Notes under the pieces: generated by a model
Databases searched by the model: none
What the model was told of the DNA's origin: nothing
What the model saw: only the letters and a program-made list of their open reading frames with translations
Part shown: positions 35,540 through 43,225 of the stretch, in pieces
Layout of the letters: each line of letters opens with the position of its first letter
How positions within the stretch are numbered: position 1 is the first letter of the stretch
Assembly (NCBI RefSeq): GCF_002706745.1
Contig: NZ_CP017702.1
Span: 558,001-622,000, forward strand
Reading direction: 5' to 3'
Length of the DNA stretch: 64,000 nt
Origin: Companilactobacillus farciminis KCTC 3681 = DSM 20184
Lineage (GTDB): Bacteria > Bacillota > Bacilli > Lactobacillales > Lactobacillaceae
Translations under genes and position numbers: made by a program

Positions 35540-36730
35540 GTGAAAAGTGATTTAATCTCCCTTATGAAACCATCAGTTGTGGCCATTAAGCAGCAAGATA
35601 TCTTTAAGTTTAATGCCAAAGCTAAGAGTATACCCGGAGCTGTTAATATGACCGTTGGTGAACCTAATTTTCCAACTCCTGATCATATTAAGAAAGCTGC
35701 TATTGCGGCAATCGAAGAGAACAAAACTCACTATACAGTTCCTGAAGGAGACCATGAGCTTTTACATGCAGTAGCTACTTATCTACATGACAAGTACGAT
35801 TTGAATTATGATCCAGAGAGCCAAATTTTGGCTACAGCTGGTGTTACGGAAGGTGTTTTCTCAGTTTTTAATGCAATTTTGCAAACTGGGGATGAAGTTT
35901 TGATTCCATCGCCTTCATTTACGATTTATGGACCAGATGCTAATTTCAATGGAGCTTCGCCAGTTTATTTAGATACTTCAAAGACTGGCTTTAAGATGAC
36001 TCCAGAAGCTTTAGCTGAAGTTTTGAGAACTAATCCTAGAATTAAAATTTTATTATTGAATTATCCAAGCAATCCAACTGGTGCTAGTTATACTAAGACA
36101 GAATTGGAAGCTTTGGCTGAAGTCTTAAAAAAACACGATATTTTTGTCGTTAGTGACGAAATTTACAGTGAATTGACTTATAATTTTAAGCATGTATCAT
36201 TCGGAACAATTTTGCCTGAACAAACTATTTTGTTGAATGGTTTATCTAAATCGCATGCTATGACTGGTTGGCGTTTTGGTGTTGTCTGTGGACCGGCCGA
36301 TGTTATTGCTCAGATCAACAAGATTCACGAATTAGCCACGACTTCAATTACTTCTATTACACAATATGCTGCCTTAGAAGCTTATAAGAATGGCTACGAT
36401 GACCCAATTTCGATGCGCAAAGAATACCAAGCTCGTCGTGATGTTTTGCATAAAGGATTAAAGGATTTAGGCTTTGAATGTCCTGATCCTGACGGTGCTT
36501 TCTACTTGTTCATTAAGATTCCAGAAGGTCTTGAACAAGACGATGTCAAATTTGCCAACGAATTGTTGCAAGAAGAACATTTAGCAATCCTACCAGGAAG
36601 TTTCTTTGGTATCGGTGGCGAAGGTCATTTGCGTTTGAGCTATGCTGCAAGTATGGACAATATCAATGCTTGCTTAGATAAACTTGGTGATTTTGTGAAG
36701 AAGCACAGTAAACTAGTTCATCAAGTATAA
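35540..36730 (+). CDS. Class I/II PLP aminotransferase (AraT/PatA type)
   Basis: A 396 aa fold-type I aminotransferase. It has VGEPNFPTPDHIKKA at the N-terminus, LLNYPSNPTGASYT (substrate/PLP Asn), VSDEIYSELTY, and the PLP lysine in NGLSKSHAMTGWRFG (about residue 234). In lactic acid bacteria this group acts on aromatic amino acids, methionine or N-acetyl-diaminopimelate; the sequence alone does not choose. It starts with GTG, served by AAGAGGTG. Eight bases separate it from the next gene. Confidence 0.85.
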   Translation: MKSDLISLMKPSVVAIKQQDIFKFNAKAKSIPGAVNMTVGEPNFPTPDHIKKAAIAAIEENKTHYTVPEGDHELLHAVATYLHDKYDLNYDPESQILATAGVTEGVFSVFNAILQTGDEVLIPSPSFTIYGPDANFNGASPVYLDTSKTGFKMTPEALAEVLRTNPRIKILLLNYPSNPTGASYTKTELEALAEVLKKHDIFVVSDEIYSELTYNFKHVSFGTILPEQTILLNGLSKSHAMTGWRFGVVCGPADVIAQINKIHELATTSITSITQYAALEAYKNGYDDPISMRKEYQARRDVLHKGLKDLGFECPDPDGAFYLFIKIPEGLEQDDVKFANELLQEEHLAILPGSFFGIGGEGHLRLSYAASMDNINACLDKLGDFVKKHSKLVHQV

Positions 36731-36738
36731 GGGGTATC

Positions 36739-38190
36739 ATGCTAAGTAAATTTCAAAGTATCATTAGCAAATTAGTAATCGTCTGCTTGGTAATCTTTAC
36801 GTCAGTCGTTTTGATCCAAGCTGGACAATTTTATACATTAAATTATTTAAAAATAGAACCAGTATTAGCGATACTGGTTTTTCTTTGTGCAATTATTTTT
36901 GTCGGTGGAATCGGACTTTTACTCTACCGAATTCATGACGATGATAAAAATCTTAACCGTCTGATTTTAATCAGTCTCTTGTTAGTCTTTGCCATTGCAG
37001 CTTTAATTTGGTTGAAATTAGTTCCGCAGACACAAGTCAGTGACTTCAAAGCTTTTTGGAAAATGGCATCGAAAGCTTTGGATGGCGAAAAGATTTTTAG
37101 TTACGACAACGATTATTTCGCCAAATGGGCTTATCAAACCGGCTTTTTAGTCTACGTTATGACGGTGGTTAAAATCTTTGGACACCACGTGATAGCAATT
37201 CAATTGTTAAACGTCTTGTATCAAGTTTTGATCTTATTGATGGTCTATTTATTAGCTGTCAAGATTACAAAAAAAGTTAAATTAGCTCGTTTGTCAGTCT
37301 TTATTTTGATGATCGACTTAGATTGGTTTGCCTTGAATAGCCAGGCAGATAACCAGTATCTCGGGATGCTTCTGTTCTTAGTAACATTTTATTTGATATT
37401 GAAAGATCGTTATTGGTCTTATGCACTAGCTGGTTTAACTCTTGGCGTGGGAAGTATTATTCGGCCAATTGGTCCAGTCATTATTGCCGGTATCGTTGTT
37501 TACGCTTTGATTTATTTATTGATTGAGAATAACTCTTTCAATTGGTCAAAAATCATCAAAGTGTTGATAACTCTGTTGATTTATCAAGTGATTTTTTCTG
37601 GAGCTAGTTTGGCAATTAAGAATTCGGGACTCAATTCTTATGGTTTAACTAATCGAGATTCTGAATGGAAATTTGTTGTCGGTTTGGATGCTAATTCTGA
37701 TGGTGCTTATGATCAAAAGATGGTCGACCGTTTCAATCTCAAGGATAGTCGAGCTAAGATGAGTGCTAAAGAGCATCAAGTTATTCGTGAGAACATCGCT
37801 AATCTTAACGAAACTCACGGCTGGCTAAAACTGCTTTGGTATAAGAATGCTAAATTGTGGGCTCAACGGGCAATTACCATTGACTTCACCGGAGTTGAAA
37901 CGAACCATTCACTGAAGACGAGCAACTTTATCAAATTACTTGGCTATTTAGGCTCATTGGTCTTGATAATCACATCGTGGTTTGGTTCAATCAAATTATT
38001 GAAGGGTACCAACAAAGAGTTATTTCTATTATTATTACCACTAATGGCGTACGCCGTTGTACAATTATTAATTGAAGTACAAGGTAGGTATCGACTAGAG
38101 TTTCTACCTGTTATCGCAATCTTAGGCGGAATTGGTCTGTCTTGGATTTACGATTGGTTTAAATTAAAATGGGGGAAAATGAATGTCTGA
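36739..38190 (+). CDS. Polytopic GT-C type glycosyltransferase-like protein
   Basis: A 483 aa protein with about 11 hydrophobic helices. After the first helices, a luminal loop carries DFKAFWKMASKALDGEKIF, the acidic first-loop signature of GT39/ArnT-like enzymes. Next comes the helical block with SQADNQYLGMLLFLVTFYL and ASGSIIRP-like positions. It overlaps the following GT2 gene by 8 bases, the layout of two- or three-component wall-polymer glycosylation systems in which a GT2 makes undecaprenyl-P-sugar and a GT-C protein transfers the sugar outside. The acceptor is unknown. Confidence 0.7.
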   Translation: MLSKFQSIISKLVIVCLVIFTSVVLIQAGQFYTLNYLKIEPVLAILVFLCAIIFVGGIGLLLYRIHDDDKNLNRLILISLLLVFAIAALIWLKLVPQTQVSDFKAFWKMASKALDGEKIFSYDNDYFAKWAYQTGFLVYVMTVVKIFGHHVIAIQLLNVLYQVLILLMVYLLAVKITKKVKLARLSVFILMIDLDWFALNSQADNQYLGMLLFLVTFYLILKDRYWSYALAGLTLGVGSIIRPIGPVIIAGIVVYALIYLLIENNSFNWSKIIKVLITLLIYQVIFSGASLAIKNSGLNSYGLTNRDSEWKFVVGLDANSDGAYDQKMVDRFNLKDSRAKMSAKEHQVIRENIANLNETHGWLKLLWYKNAKLWAQRAITIDFTGVETNHSLKTSNFIKLLGYLGSLVLIITSWFGSIKLLKGTNKELFLLLLPLMAYAVVQLLIEVQGRYRLEFLPVIAILGGIGLSWIYDWFKLKWGKMNV

Positions 38191-39163
38191 TTTATTCAAA
38201 TTAAGTATTGTAGTCCCTTGCTACAACGAAGAAGAAGTTCTGCCAGAAACGACTAAAGAATTATCACAAATTGTTAATGGTCTAATTGAGTCACGTAAGA
38301 TTTCTGCTGATAGTAAAATCGTTTACGTTGATGATGGTAGTAAAGATAAAACTTGGGCAATGATTAATAATTTTTCTAAAGAAATTGATATAGTTTCTGG
38401 TGTTAAATTAAGTCGTAATTTTGGTCACCAAGGAGCTTTGTTGGCTGGAGTTACGAGCGCGTCAAAAGATTCAGATGCCGTTATAACGATAGATGCCGAT
38501 TTACAAGATGACGTAAATGCCATTCCTAAAATGGTCGACGAATATCTCAATGGCGCTGAAGTGGTCTATGGCGTTAGAAATAATCGTGATACAGATACAG
38601 CCTTCAAACGTAATACGGCCGAAATGTTTTACAAATTCATGGGCTTTTTGGGCGTTCACTTGGTTCCTGATTCAGCTGACTATCGTTTGATGAGTCAAAG
38701 AGCTTGCCAAGTCTTGTTGAGCTATCGTGAAAGAAACTTGTTTTTACGAGGCATCGTACCATTGGTAGGTTTCAAGTCCGCCAAAGTTTATTACGCTCGT
38801 AAAGAAAGATTTGCTGGAGAATCTAAGTATCCGCTACGCAAGATGATCAAATTTGCGATGGATGGAATCACGTCATTTTCTATCGTTCCCATTAAGATGA
38901 TCATGGGATTAGGATTTTTTATCGTTTTAGTTAGTTTAGTTTTATTGATTTATAGTTTTATTCAAAAAATCAATGGTAATGTTGTCGATGGCTGGTCGTC
39001 ACTAATGATATCTATTTGGGCACTTGGTGGTGTACAATTAATTAGTATTAGTGTGATCGGTGAGTACGTTGGAAAAATCTTTAGCGAGGTCAAACAACGT
39101 CCAAGATTTACTATTGAAAGAGATATTTACACTGAAAAAACACAAAAAGAAAACAAGAGGTAA
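38183..39163 (+). CDS. GT2 undecaprenyl-phosphate sugar transferase (GtrB-like)
   Basis: A 326 aa protein. The GT-A domain has VVPCYNEEEVLPETTKEL, YVDDGSKDKTW, and TIDADLQDDVNAIP (DxD). The segment RLMSQRACQVLLSY follows. Two C-terminal helices (about residues 233-300) anchor it in the membrane. This is the GtrB/CsbB/dolichyl-P-mannose synthase-like group that loads glucose or GlcNAc on undecaprenyl phosphate. It is paired with the GT-C gene that overlaps its start. Confidence 0.9.
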   Translation: MSDLFKLSIVVPCYNEEEVLPETTKELSQIVNGLIESRKISADSKIVYVDDGSKDKTWAMINNFSKEIDIVSGVKLSRNFGHQGALLAGVTSASKDSDAVITIDADLQDDVNAIPKMVDEYLNGAEVVYGVRNNRDTDTAFKRNTAEMFYKFMGFLGVHLVPDSADYRLMSQRACQVLLSYRERNLFLRGIVPLVGFKSAKVYYARKERFAGESKYPLRKMIKFAMDGITSFSIVPIKMIMGLGFFIVLVSLVLLIYSFIQKINGNVVDGWSSLMISIWALGGVQLISISVIGEYVGKIFSEVKQRPRFTIERDIYTEKTQKENKR

Positions 39164-39168
39164 TTACT

Positions 39169-39603
39169 ATGAATGCCGCACAAAAAAGAGCTATGCAATA
39201 TGGCAATTTGATCAACAGTACTGTTCAATCAATTCAAGATGAACAAGATAAACTTAATCCAGAATTTGAAAAATTACGTGATGCGCTAGACCGTAGCAAG
39301 GTTGATAAGATGGATGATGTGGAATACACAAAAATTCAAAAAGATTTCGCCACTGGAACAAAGAATTACCGAACAACCTTGGCTAAATTGGAAAAAGGTA
39401 AGGCTCCAGCTAGATTGATGGGAACTCACATTAATTTAGTTTCAGCTTTCAAAAATTATGTTGCTGGTTGTGCTGATATGACTGAAAGCATTGGCGACAA
39501 TAAGACGATTGACCGTCACAAGTTTGATGAAGCAGAAAAGAAGCAAGATGAATACATGGATAAGTTTTCTAAATTGATTCAAAAGTTGACTAACTTAGCT
39601 TAA
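39169..39603 (+). CDS. Helical protein of unknown function, 144 aa
   Basis: A charged, coiled-coil-like protein (EFEKLRDALDRSKVDKMDD, then KIQKDFATGTKNYRTTLAKLE) with no signal peptide or membrane segment. It starts 5 bases after the GT2 stop with AGAGGTAA as ribosome site and abuts sprT. I recognise it only as a conserved type in lactobacilli. Confidence 0.75.
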   Translation: MNAAQKRAMQYGNLINSTVQSIQDEQDKLNPEFEKLRDALDRSKVDKMDDVEYTKIQKDFATGTKNYRTTLAKLEKGKAPARLMGTHINLVSAFKNYVAGCADMTESIGDNKTIDRHKFDEAEKKQDEYMDKFSKLIQKLTNLA

Positions 39604-39604
39604 A

Positions 39605-40069
39605 ATGACAGATTTAGAATTAACTACATTAGTAAAAAAGGTTTCCCAAGAATATTTTGGGAAACCTTTTATTCATCAAGCGTATTTCAATAGTCGATTA
39701 AAAACTACTGGTGGTCGTTTTCATCTAAGAGATAGGAATATTGATATTAATCCAAAAATATATCGAGATTTTGGTAAAGAAGAATTAGTTGGTGTCATAA
39801 AACATGAACTGTGTCACTATCATTTGTACAATGATGGACTACCAGCTCAGCACAAAGATCGGACCTTTAAGATTCTTTTGCAACAAGTTGGTGGCAGTCG
39901 TTTTTCACCGATAAAAAGCTCTATTCATAAGAAAACTTATCATGTCTATGAATGTACCAATTGTCAGCATATTTACCATCGAATTAAAAAAATAAATACC
40001 CGTCGTTATGTCTGTGGAAAATGTCATGGAAAACTAAAATATATCAAAGATATTACCATTTCGTCTTGA
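39605..40069 (+). CDS. SprT-like zinc metalloprotease-fold protein
   Basis: A 154 aa SprT family protein. HELCH at residues 67-71 is the HExxH zinc motif, followed by H/Y-rich HYHLYNDG. The C-terminus has a zinc ribbon (CTNC and CGKC, about residues 116-142). The family is named for E. coli SprT and is related to eukaryotic Spartan DNA-protein crosslink proteases; the bacterial role is poorly known. The ATG lies 1 base after the preceding stop without its own ribosome site, so translation is coupled. Confidence 0.9.
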   Translation: MTDLELTTLVKKVSQEYFGKPFIHQAYFNSRLKTTGGRFHLRDRNIDINPKIYRDFGKEELVGVIKHELCHYHLYNDGLPAQHKDRTFKILLQQVGGSRFSPIKSSIHKKTYHVYECTNCQHIYHRIKKINTRRYVCGKCHGKLKYIKDITISS

Positions 40070-40105
40070 TAATTTTTTTATTTATGTGTATAGTAGAACG
40101 TGCAT

Positions 40106-40191
40106 GCGGGTATGGCGGAATTGGCAGACGCGCAAGACTAAGGATCTTGTGGAGAATTATCTCCGTGGAAGTTCGAATCTTCTTACCCGCA
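40106..40191 (+). tRNA. tRNA-Leu (AAG)
   Basis: 86 nt with a long variable arm. The acceptor GCGGGTA pairs with TACCCGC, discriminator A. The anticodon stem CAAGA/TCTTG closes the loop CTAAGGA, giving AAG. A34 would need TadA-type deamination to inosine to read CUC. Confidence 0.95.
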
Positions 40192-40198
40192 TCACTAG

Positions 40199-40235
40199 AG
40201 TAGTTGGACATTAATTTGTTCGACTGCTTTTTTTT
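40199..40235 (+). terminator. Terminator of tRNA-Leu
   Basis: AGTAGTTGGACA pairs imperfectly with TGTTCGACTGCT and is followed by nine T. Confidence 0.75.
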
Positions 40236-40410
40236 TGCAGTTGTTGACGATACTGGCAATCGGGCACAAAAAAAATTGTGCATGTGCAAATATTTATAAA
40301 AATATATATTGATATTGGATTATTTATTTATGATAACTATATATATATTCTTATCCGGTGGTATAGTATTATTGATAAATGTCATAACGATAGATGGGAG
40401 TGTGTTGCCA

Positions 40411-41250
40411 TTGTTTCTTGGATCAATTATTTACAATAAAAGACGAGAAATGAACTTGACTCAAATTGAGTTAGCTGATGATATTTGTACTCAGAATACA
40501 ATTAGCAAAATTGAGAAACATAATATCGCACCCACGGTCAATATCCTTATTAAGATTTGCTTGAAATTAAATTTAACATTAAACGATGTTTTTAGCGATT
40601 TCTCAAGTAAAACTTCTGCCAAAGAGGACAGTGCCCTGGATGTGCTAGAAAAAGATACATTGTTGAAGAACACTTCGGATGTAGCAGAAAGATTGTCATC
40701 ACTTGAAGGAAAATTGAGTGATAATGACATGAAGCAATACGAATTAATTACTGGTGTGTTGGATTATTGGAAGGGTAACTTTGATGCCTCATTGTTTACC
40801 CTTGATAAAGTTTTGCAGTATACCAAATCAGCTGATGATGATATTTATACTTTGTTAGCTTATTTGTTCAAAGGACTAGATTATTTAGGACAAGAACATA
40901 ATGACCGCGCGCAATACTATTTCCAAATGATTTCTAACGCTTGTGATGAGGATGTCGAACTCAAAAATGCCAATGAATTGGAAATCCTCTTTATTTGCAA
41001 GACTTTAGCTGGTTCGTTTGCAGAAATGCAATCTTATCAAACATCATTTGACTTCAGTCAACGTGGTTTAAAATTCGCAAATGAAAAACATGTTTCATAT
41101 TTCTTGGATGAACTAAATTACTTTGCTGCCTTGTCAATCAAAGATGATAAGAGCAAAAAGGCCGATTATGAAACTTTCAACAACTTGGCTTATTACTTAG
41201 CTAAAGTGAATGAAAATAGTGATTTATTGAAGAAGATAGATCATAAATAA
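40411..41250 (+). CDS. XRE/Rgg-type transcriptional regulator
   Basis: About 279 aa. The N-terminal helix-turn-helix lies at about residues 5-60 (RREMNLTQIELADDI, TISKIEKHNIAPTV, LIKICLKLNLTLNDVF). It is followed by an all-helical TPR-like region, as in Rgg/ComR/PlcR regulators that bind peptides. The start is uncertain: the frame is open far upstream through a hydrophobic stretch, but TTG 40411 has GGGAG 10 nt upstream and gives the family's usual beginning (FLGSIIYNKRREMNL). It directly precedes the run of secreted SLAP genes and may control them. No short pheromone gene was recognised next to it. Confidence 0.8.
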   Translation: MFLGSIIYNKRREMNLTQIELADDICTQNTISKIEKHNIAPTVNILIKICLKLNLTLNDVFSDFSSKTSAKEDSALDVLEKDTLLKNTSDVAERLSSLEGKLSDNDMKQYELITGVLDYWKGNFDASLFTLDKVLQYTKSADDDIYTLLAYLFKGLDYLGQEHNDRAQYYFQMISNACDEDVELKNANELEILFICKTLAGSFAEMQSYQTSFDFSQRGLKFANEKHVSYFLDELNYFAALSIKDDKSKKADYETFNNLAYYLAKVNENSDLLKKIDHK

Positions 41251-41257
41251 AATTAAA

Positions 41258-41291
41258 AATCATCGGATTATTCAATCTGGTGATTTTTTTT
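41258..41291 (+). terminator. Terminator of the Rgg-type gene
   Basis: AATCATCGGATT pairs with AATCTGGTGATT and is followed by a T-run. Confidence 0.85.
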
Positions 41292-41380
41292 ATAAATAAA
41301 TGTGTAAGCTCAATTATTGTAATATTTGTTTAAACATCATATCATTTAATTAGTCTAAGGAGACTAAGGAAGTTTAAAAA

Positions 41381-41881
41381 ATGAAAAAGCTCGCAGTATT
41401 ATTTTTAACGATTTTACTTGGCTTAGGTTTTTCATTTTCACCGACTAGTGTCAAGGCTGAATCCGTGGACAACGGAAGTTTTGTAGATGTGGATTCATCT
41501 TCAGCGGATCTGTACAATTCCAATGGAGATAATCTTGGGAGAAAAGTTCCAAAAAATAGTACATGGTATCTTGGGAAAACTATTAGTATTAAAAATACGG
41601 ACTATTATCAAGTAGCTACCGATGAGTATTTGAGCTCCAAGGATAGCTATACCTTTAGTAATAGACCGGAGGTTATTAAGGTTTCATCGACTGATGGAGA
41701 TGTACCTTTGTATGATCATAACTTTGTTCAATTATCGGATGTAGCACTAGCACCAGGTACTTCTTGGTATTCGGATAGAGTAATTTTCACACCTGACGGA
41801 ATGCCATTTGTACGTGTAGCGACAGATGAATATGTGGGCATGTGGTATGTCATGCAACAAGAATTCTCAGCTAAATTATAA
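41381..41881 (+). CDS. Small secreted protein with two SLAP-like modules (paralogue 1)
   Basis: A 166 aa exported protein. A signal peptide (KKLAVLFLTILLGLGFSFS, cleavage near VKAES) is followed by two modules, the first with YYQVATDEYLS and the second with FVRVATDEYVG. It consists of nothing but wall-binding-type modules, so it may cover or compete for wall polymer sites. AAGGAAG lies 8 nt before the ATG. A paralogue follows at 42239. Confidence 0.8.
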   Translation: MKKLAVLFLTILLGLGFSFSPTSVKAESVDNGSFVDVDSSSADLYNSNGDNLGRKVPKNSTWYLGKTISIKNTDYYQVATDEYLSSKDSYTFSNRPEVIKVSSTDGDVPLYDHNFVQLSDVALAPGTSWYSDRVIFTPDGMPFVRVATDEYVGMWYVMQQEFSAKL

Positions 41882-41890
41882 ATAACCAAA

Positions 41891-41925
41891 AAAAGATTAT
41901 CTTGATCAAAAGATAATCTTTTTTT
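41891..41925 (+). terminator. Terminator of the first small SLAP gene
   Basis: AAAGATTATCTT pairs with AAGATAATCTTT and is followed by T-rich sequence. The next 300 bases (to 42238) are AT-rich; I see only a possible promoter (TTGTAA, 17 bp, TACTAT near 42048-42076). Confidence 0.85.
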
Positions 41926-42238
41926 ATTTTCATGATGTATAGGTCTACAAAAGTCAATATTATCAAGGGTTATAACGTTTTCTTATTTTTGTGATATACG
42001 ATATATTGAAAATTTGATAGAAAAAATAAGGATTTTTGAACGATATTTCTTGTAATAGTCTTCCAAACCTTGTACTATAAAGTTGCTTATAATTATGCCA
42101 AATTTATATAGCTGACTGTGTGAAATATTAAATTTTTTATTTTATTACATAAAACCAATTTTGTGTGCGCTTTTTTTCTGCCAAAAAATAAGTGTACAGA
42201 GGGTTAAAATATTTGAATTATAGTGAGATCAAGGAAAA

Positions 42239-42751
42239 ATGAAAAAATCTATCTTGTTTTTAGTGTGTGCACTTTTAGGTGTCGGAGGTTCTTTAGTATC
42301 AACTACTGATGTTAATGCCGAATCAGTAAGTAAGGGGAATTTTGCTCAAGTAAGTAGTGAAGAAGCACCTGTTTATGATCAAAACGGAAATGCTACTGAT
42401 GTTGCTCTTCAAAAGGACAGTACTTGGCAAGTTGCTAAGACTCAAAATATTAACGGAACTGACTATTTCCAAGTTGCAACTAACCAATTTTTGAGTGCAA
42501 AGGATAGTTTTGCATACAAAAACCGTCGAATGGTTATCAAAGTTCAATCACTCGACGGCAAAGATAAAGCTGTTAATGTTTACGACCATAATTTAGTACA
42601 AAAAAGCGACGTATCTTTAGCATCTGGAACCAAATGGGCTACAGATACTGTTATCAATACGTCTAACGATATGCCTTTCTTACGTGTTGCTCCTGATCAG
42701 TACGTTGCCATGTACGATGTTGTTGAACAAACTTTCAAGGCTACTATTTAA
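42239..42751 (+). CDS. Small secreted protein with two SLAP-like modules (paralogue 2)
   Basis: A 170 aa exported protein of the same build as the previous gene: signal peptide (KKSILFLVCALLGVGGSLV, cleavage near VNAES), then modules with YFQVATNQFLS and FLRVAPDQYVA. Module 2 has lost some of the canonical residues (ATDEY to APDQY). AAGGAAA lies close to the ATG. The duplication includes part of the upstream DNA (see findings). Confidence 0.8.
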   Translation: MKKSILFLVCALLGVGGSLVSTTDVNAESVSKGNFAQVSSEEAPVYDQNGNATDVALQKDSTWQVAKTQNINGTDYFQVATNQFLSAKDSFAYKNRRMVIKVQSLDGKDKAVNVYDHNLVQKSDVSLASGTKWATDTVINTSNDMPFLRVAPDQYVAMYDVVEQTFKATI

Positions 42752-42788
42752 TTTATTTTTTATAACTGTGTGTGTGAATTATTAATCT

Positions 42789-42830
42789 GGATGTTCGTGG
42801 TATGCCGACCATGGACATCCTTTTTATTTT
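42789..42830 (+). terminator. Terminator of the second small SLAP gene
   Basis: GGATGTTCGTGGT pairs with GACCATGGACATCC and is followed by TTTTTATTTT. The following ~390 bases to 43225 contain no gene; I see the palindrome TATTACAAGTAATA near 42902 and an extended -10-like TGGTATACG at 43093. Confidence 0.88.
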
Positions 42831-43225
42831 ATACATATCAATTTCGTGTACACTGCCAAATGTACTTGAATTATCTAAACGATATATATGAGGTCTTTCC
42901 TTATTACAAGTAATATAGTACTATCACTTGCTCATAATTTTGATTCAATTTTTGTAAGAGGTTTTTTCCAAAAGTGGAATAAAACTTTATTAAGGTAATA
43001 TTATCAATTCAGTTAATGAATTTTTTTCGATAAATGAACAAGATAATATAAATATCATGGCTATTATTATAAATTTACACTTTTTACGAATGGTATACGA
43101 CTAAAATGGTCAAACCTTTGGGAGAGTAAGAAATTTAAAAAAAAGAAAAAACAAGCAAAATTATTATTCTGGCATATTGGTTCGAAATATTTAGTATGGG
43201 CGCTGAAGAAAGAAGCGTGATTGAT

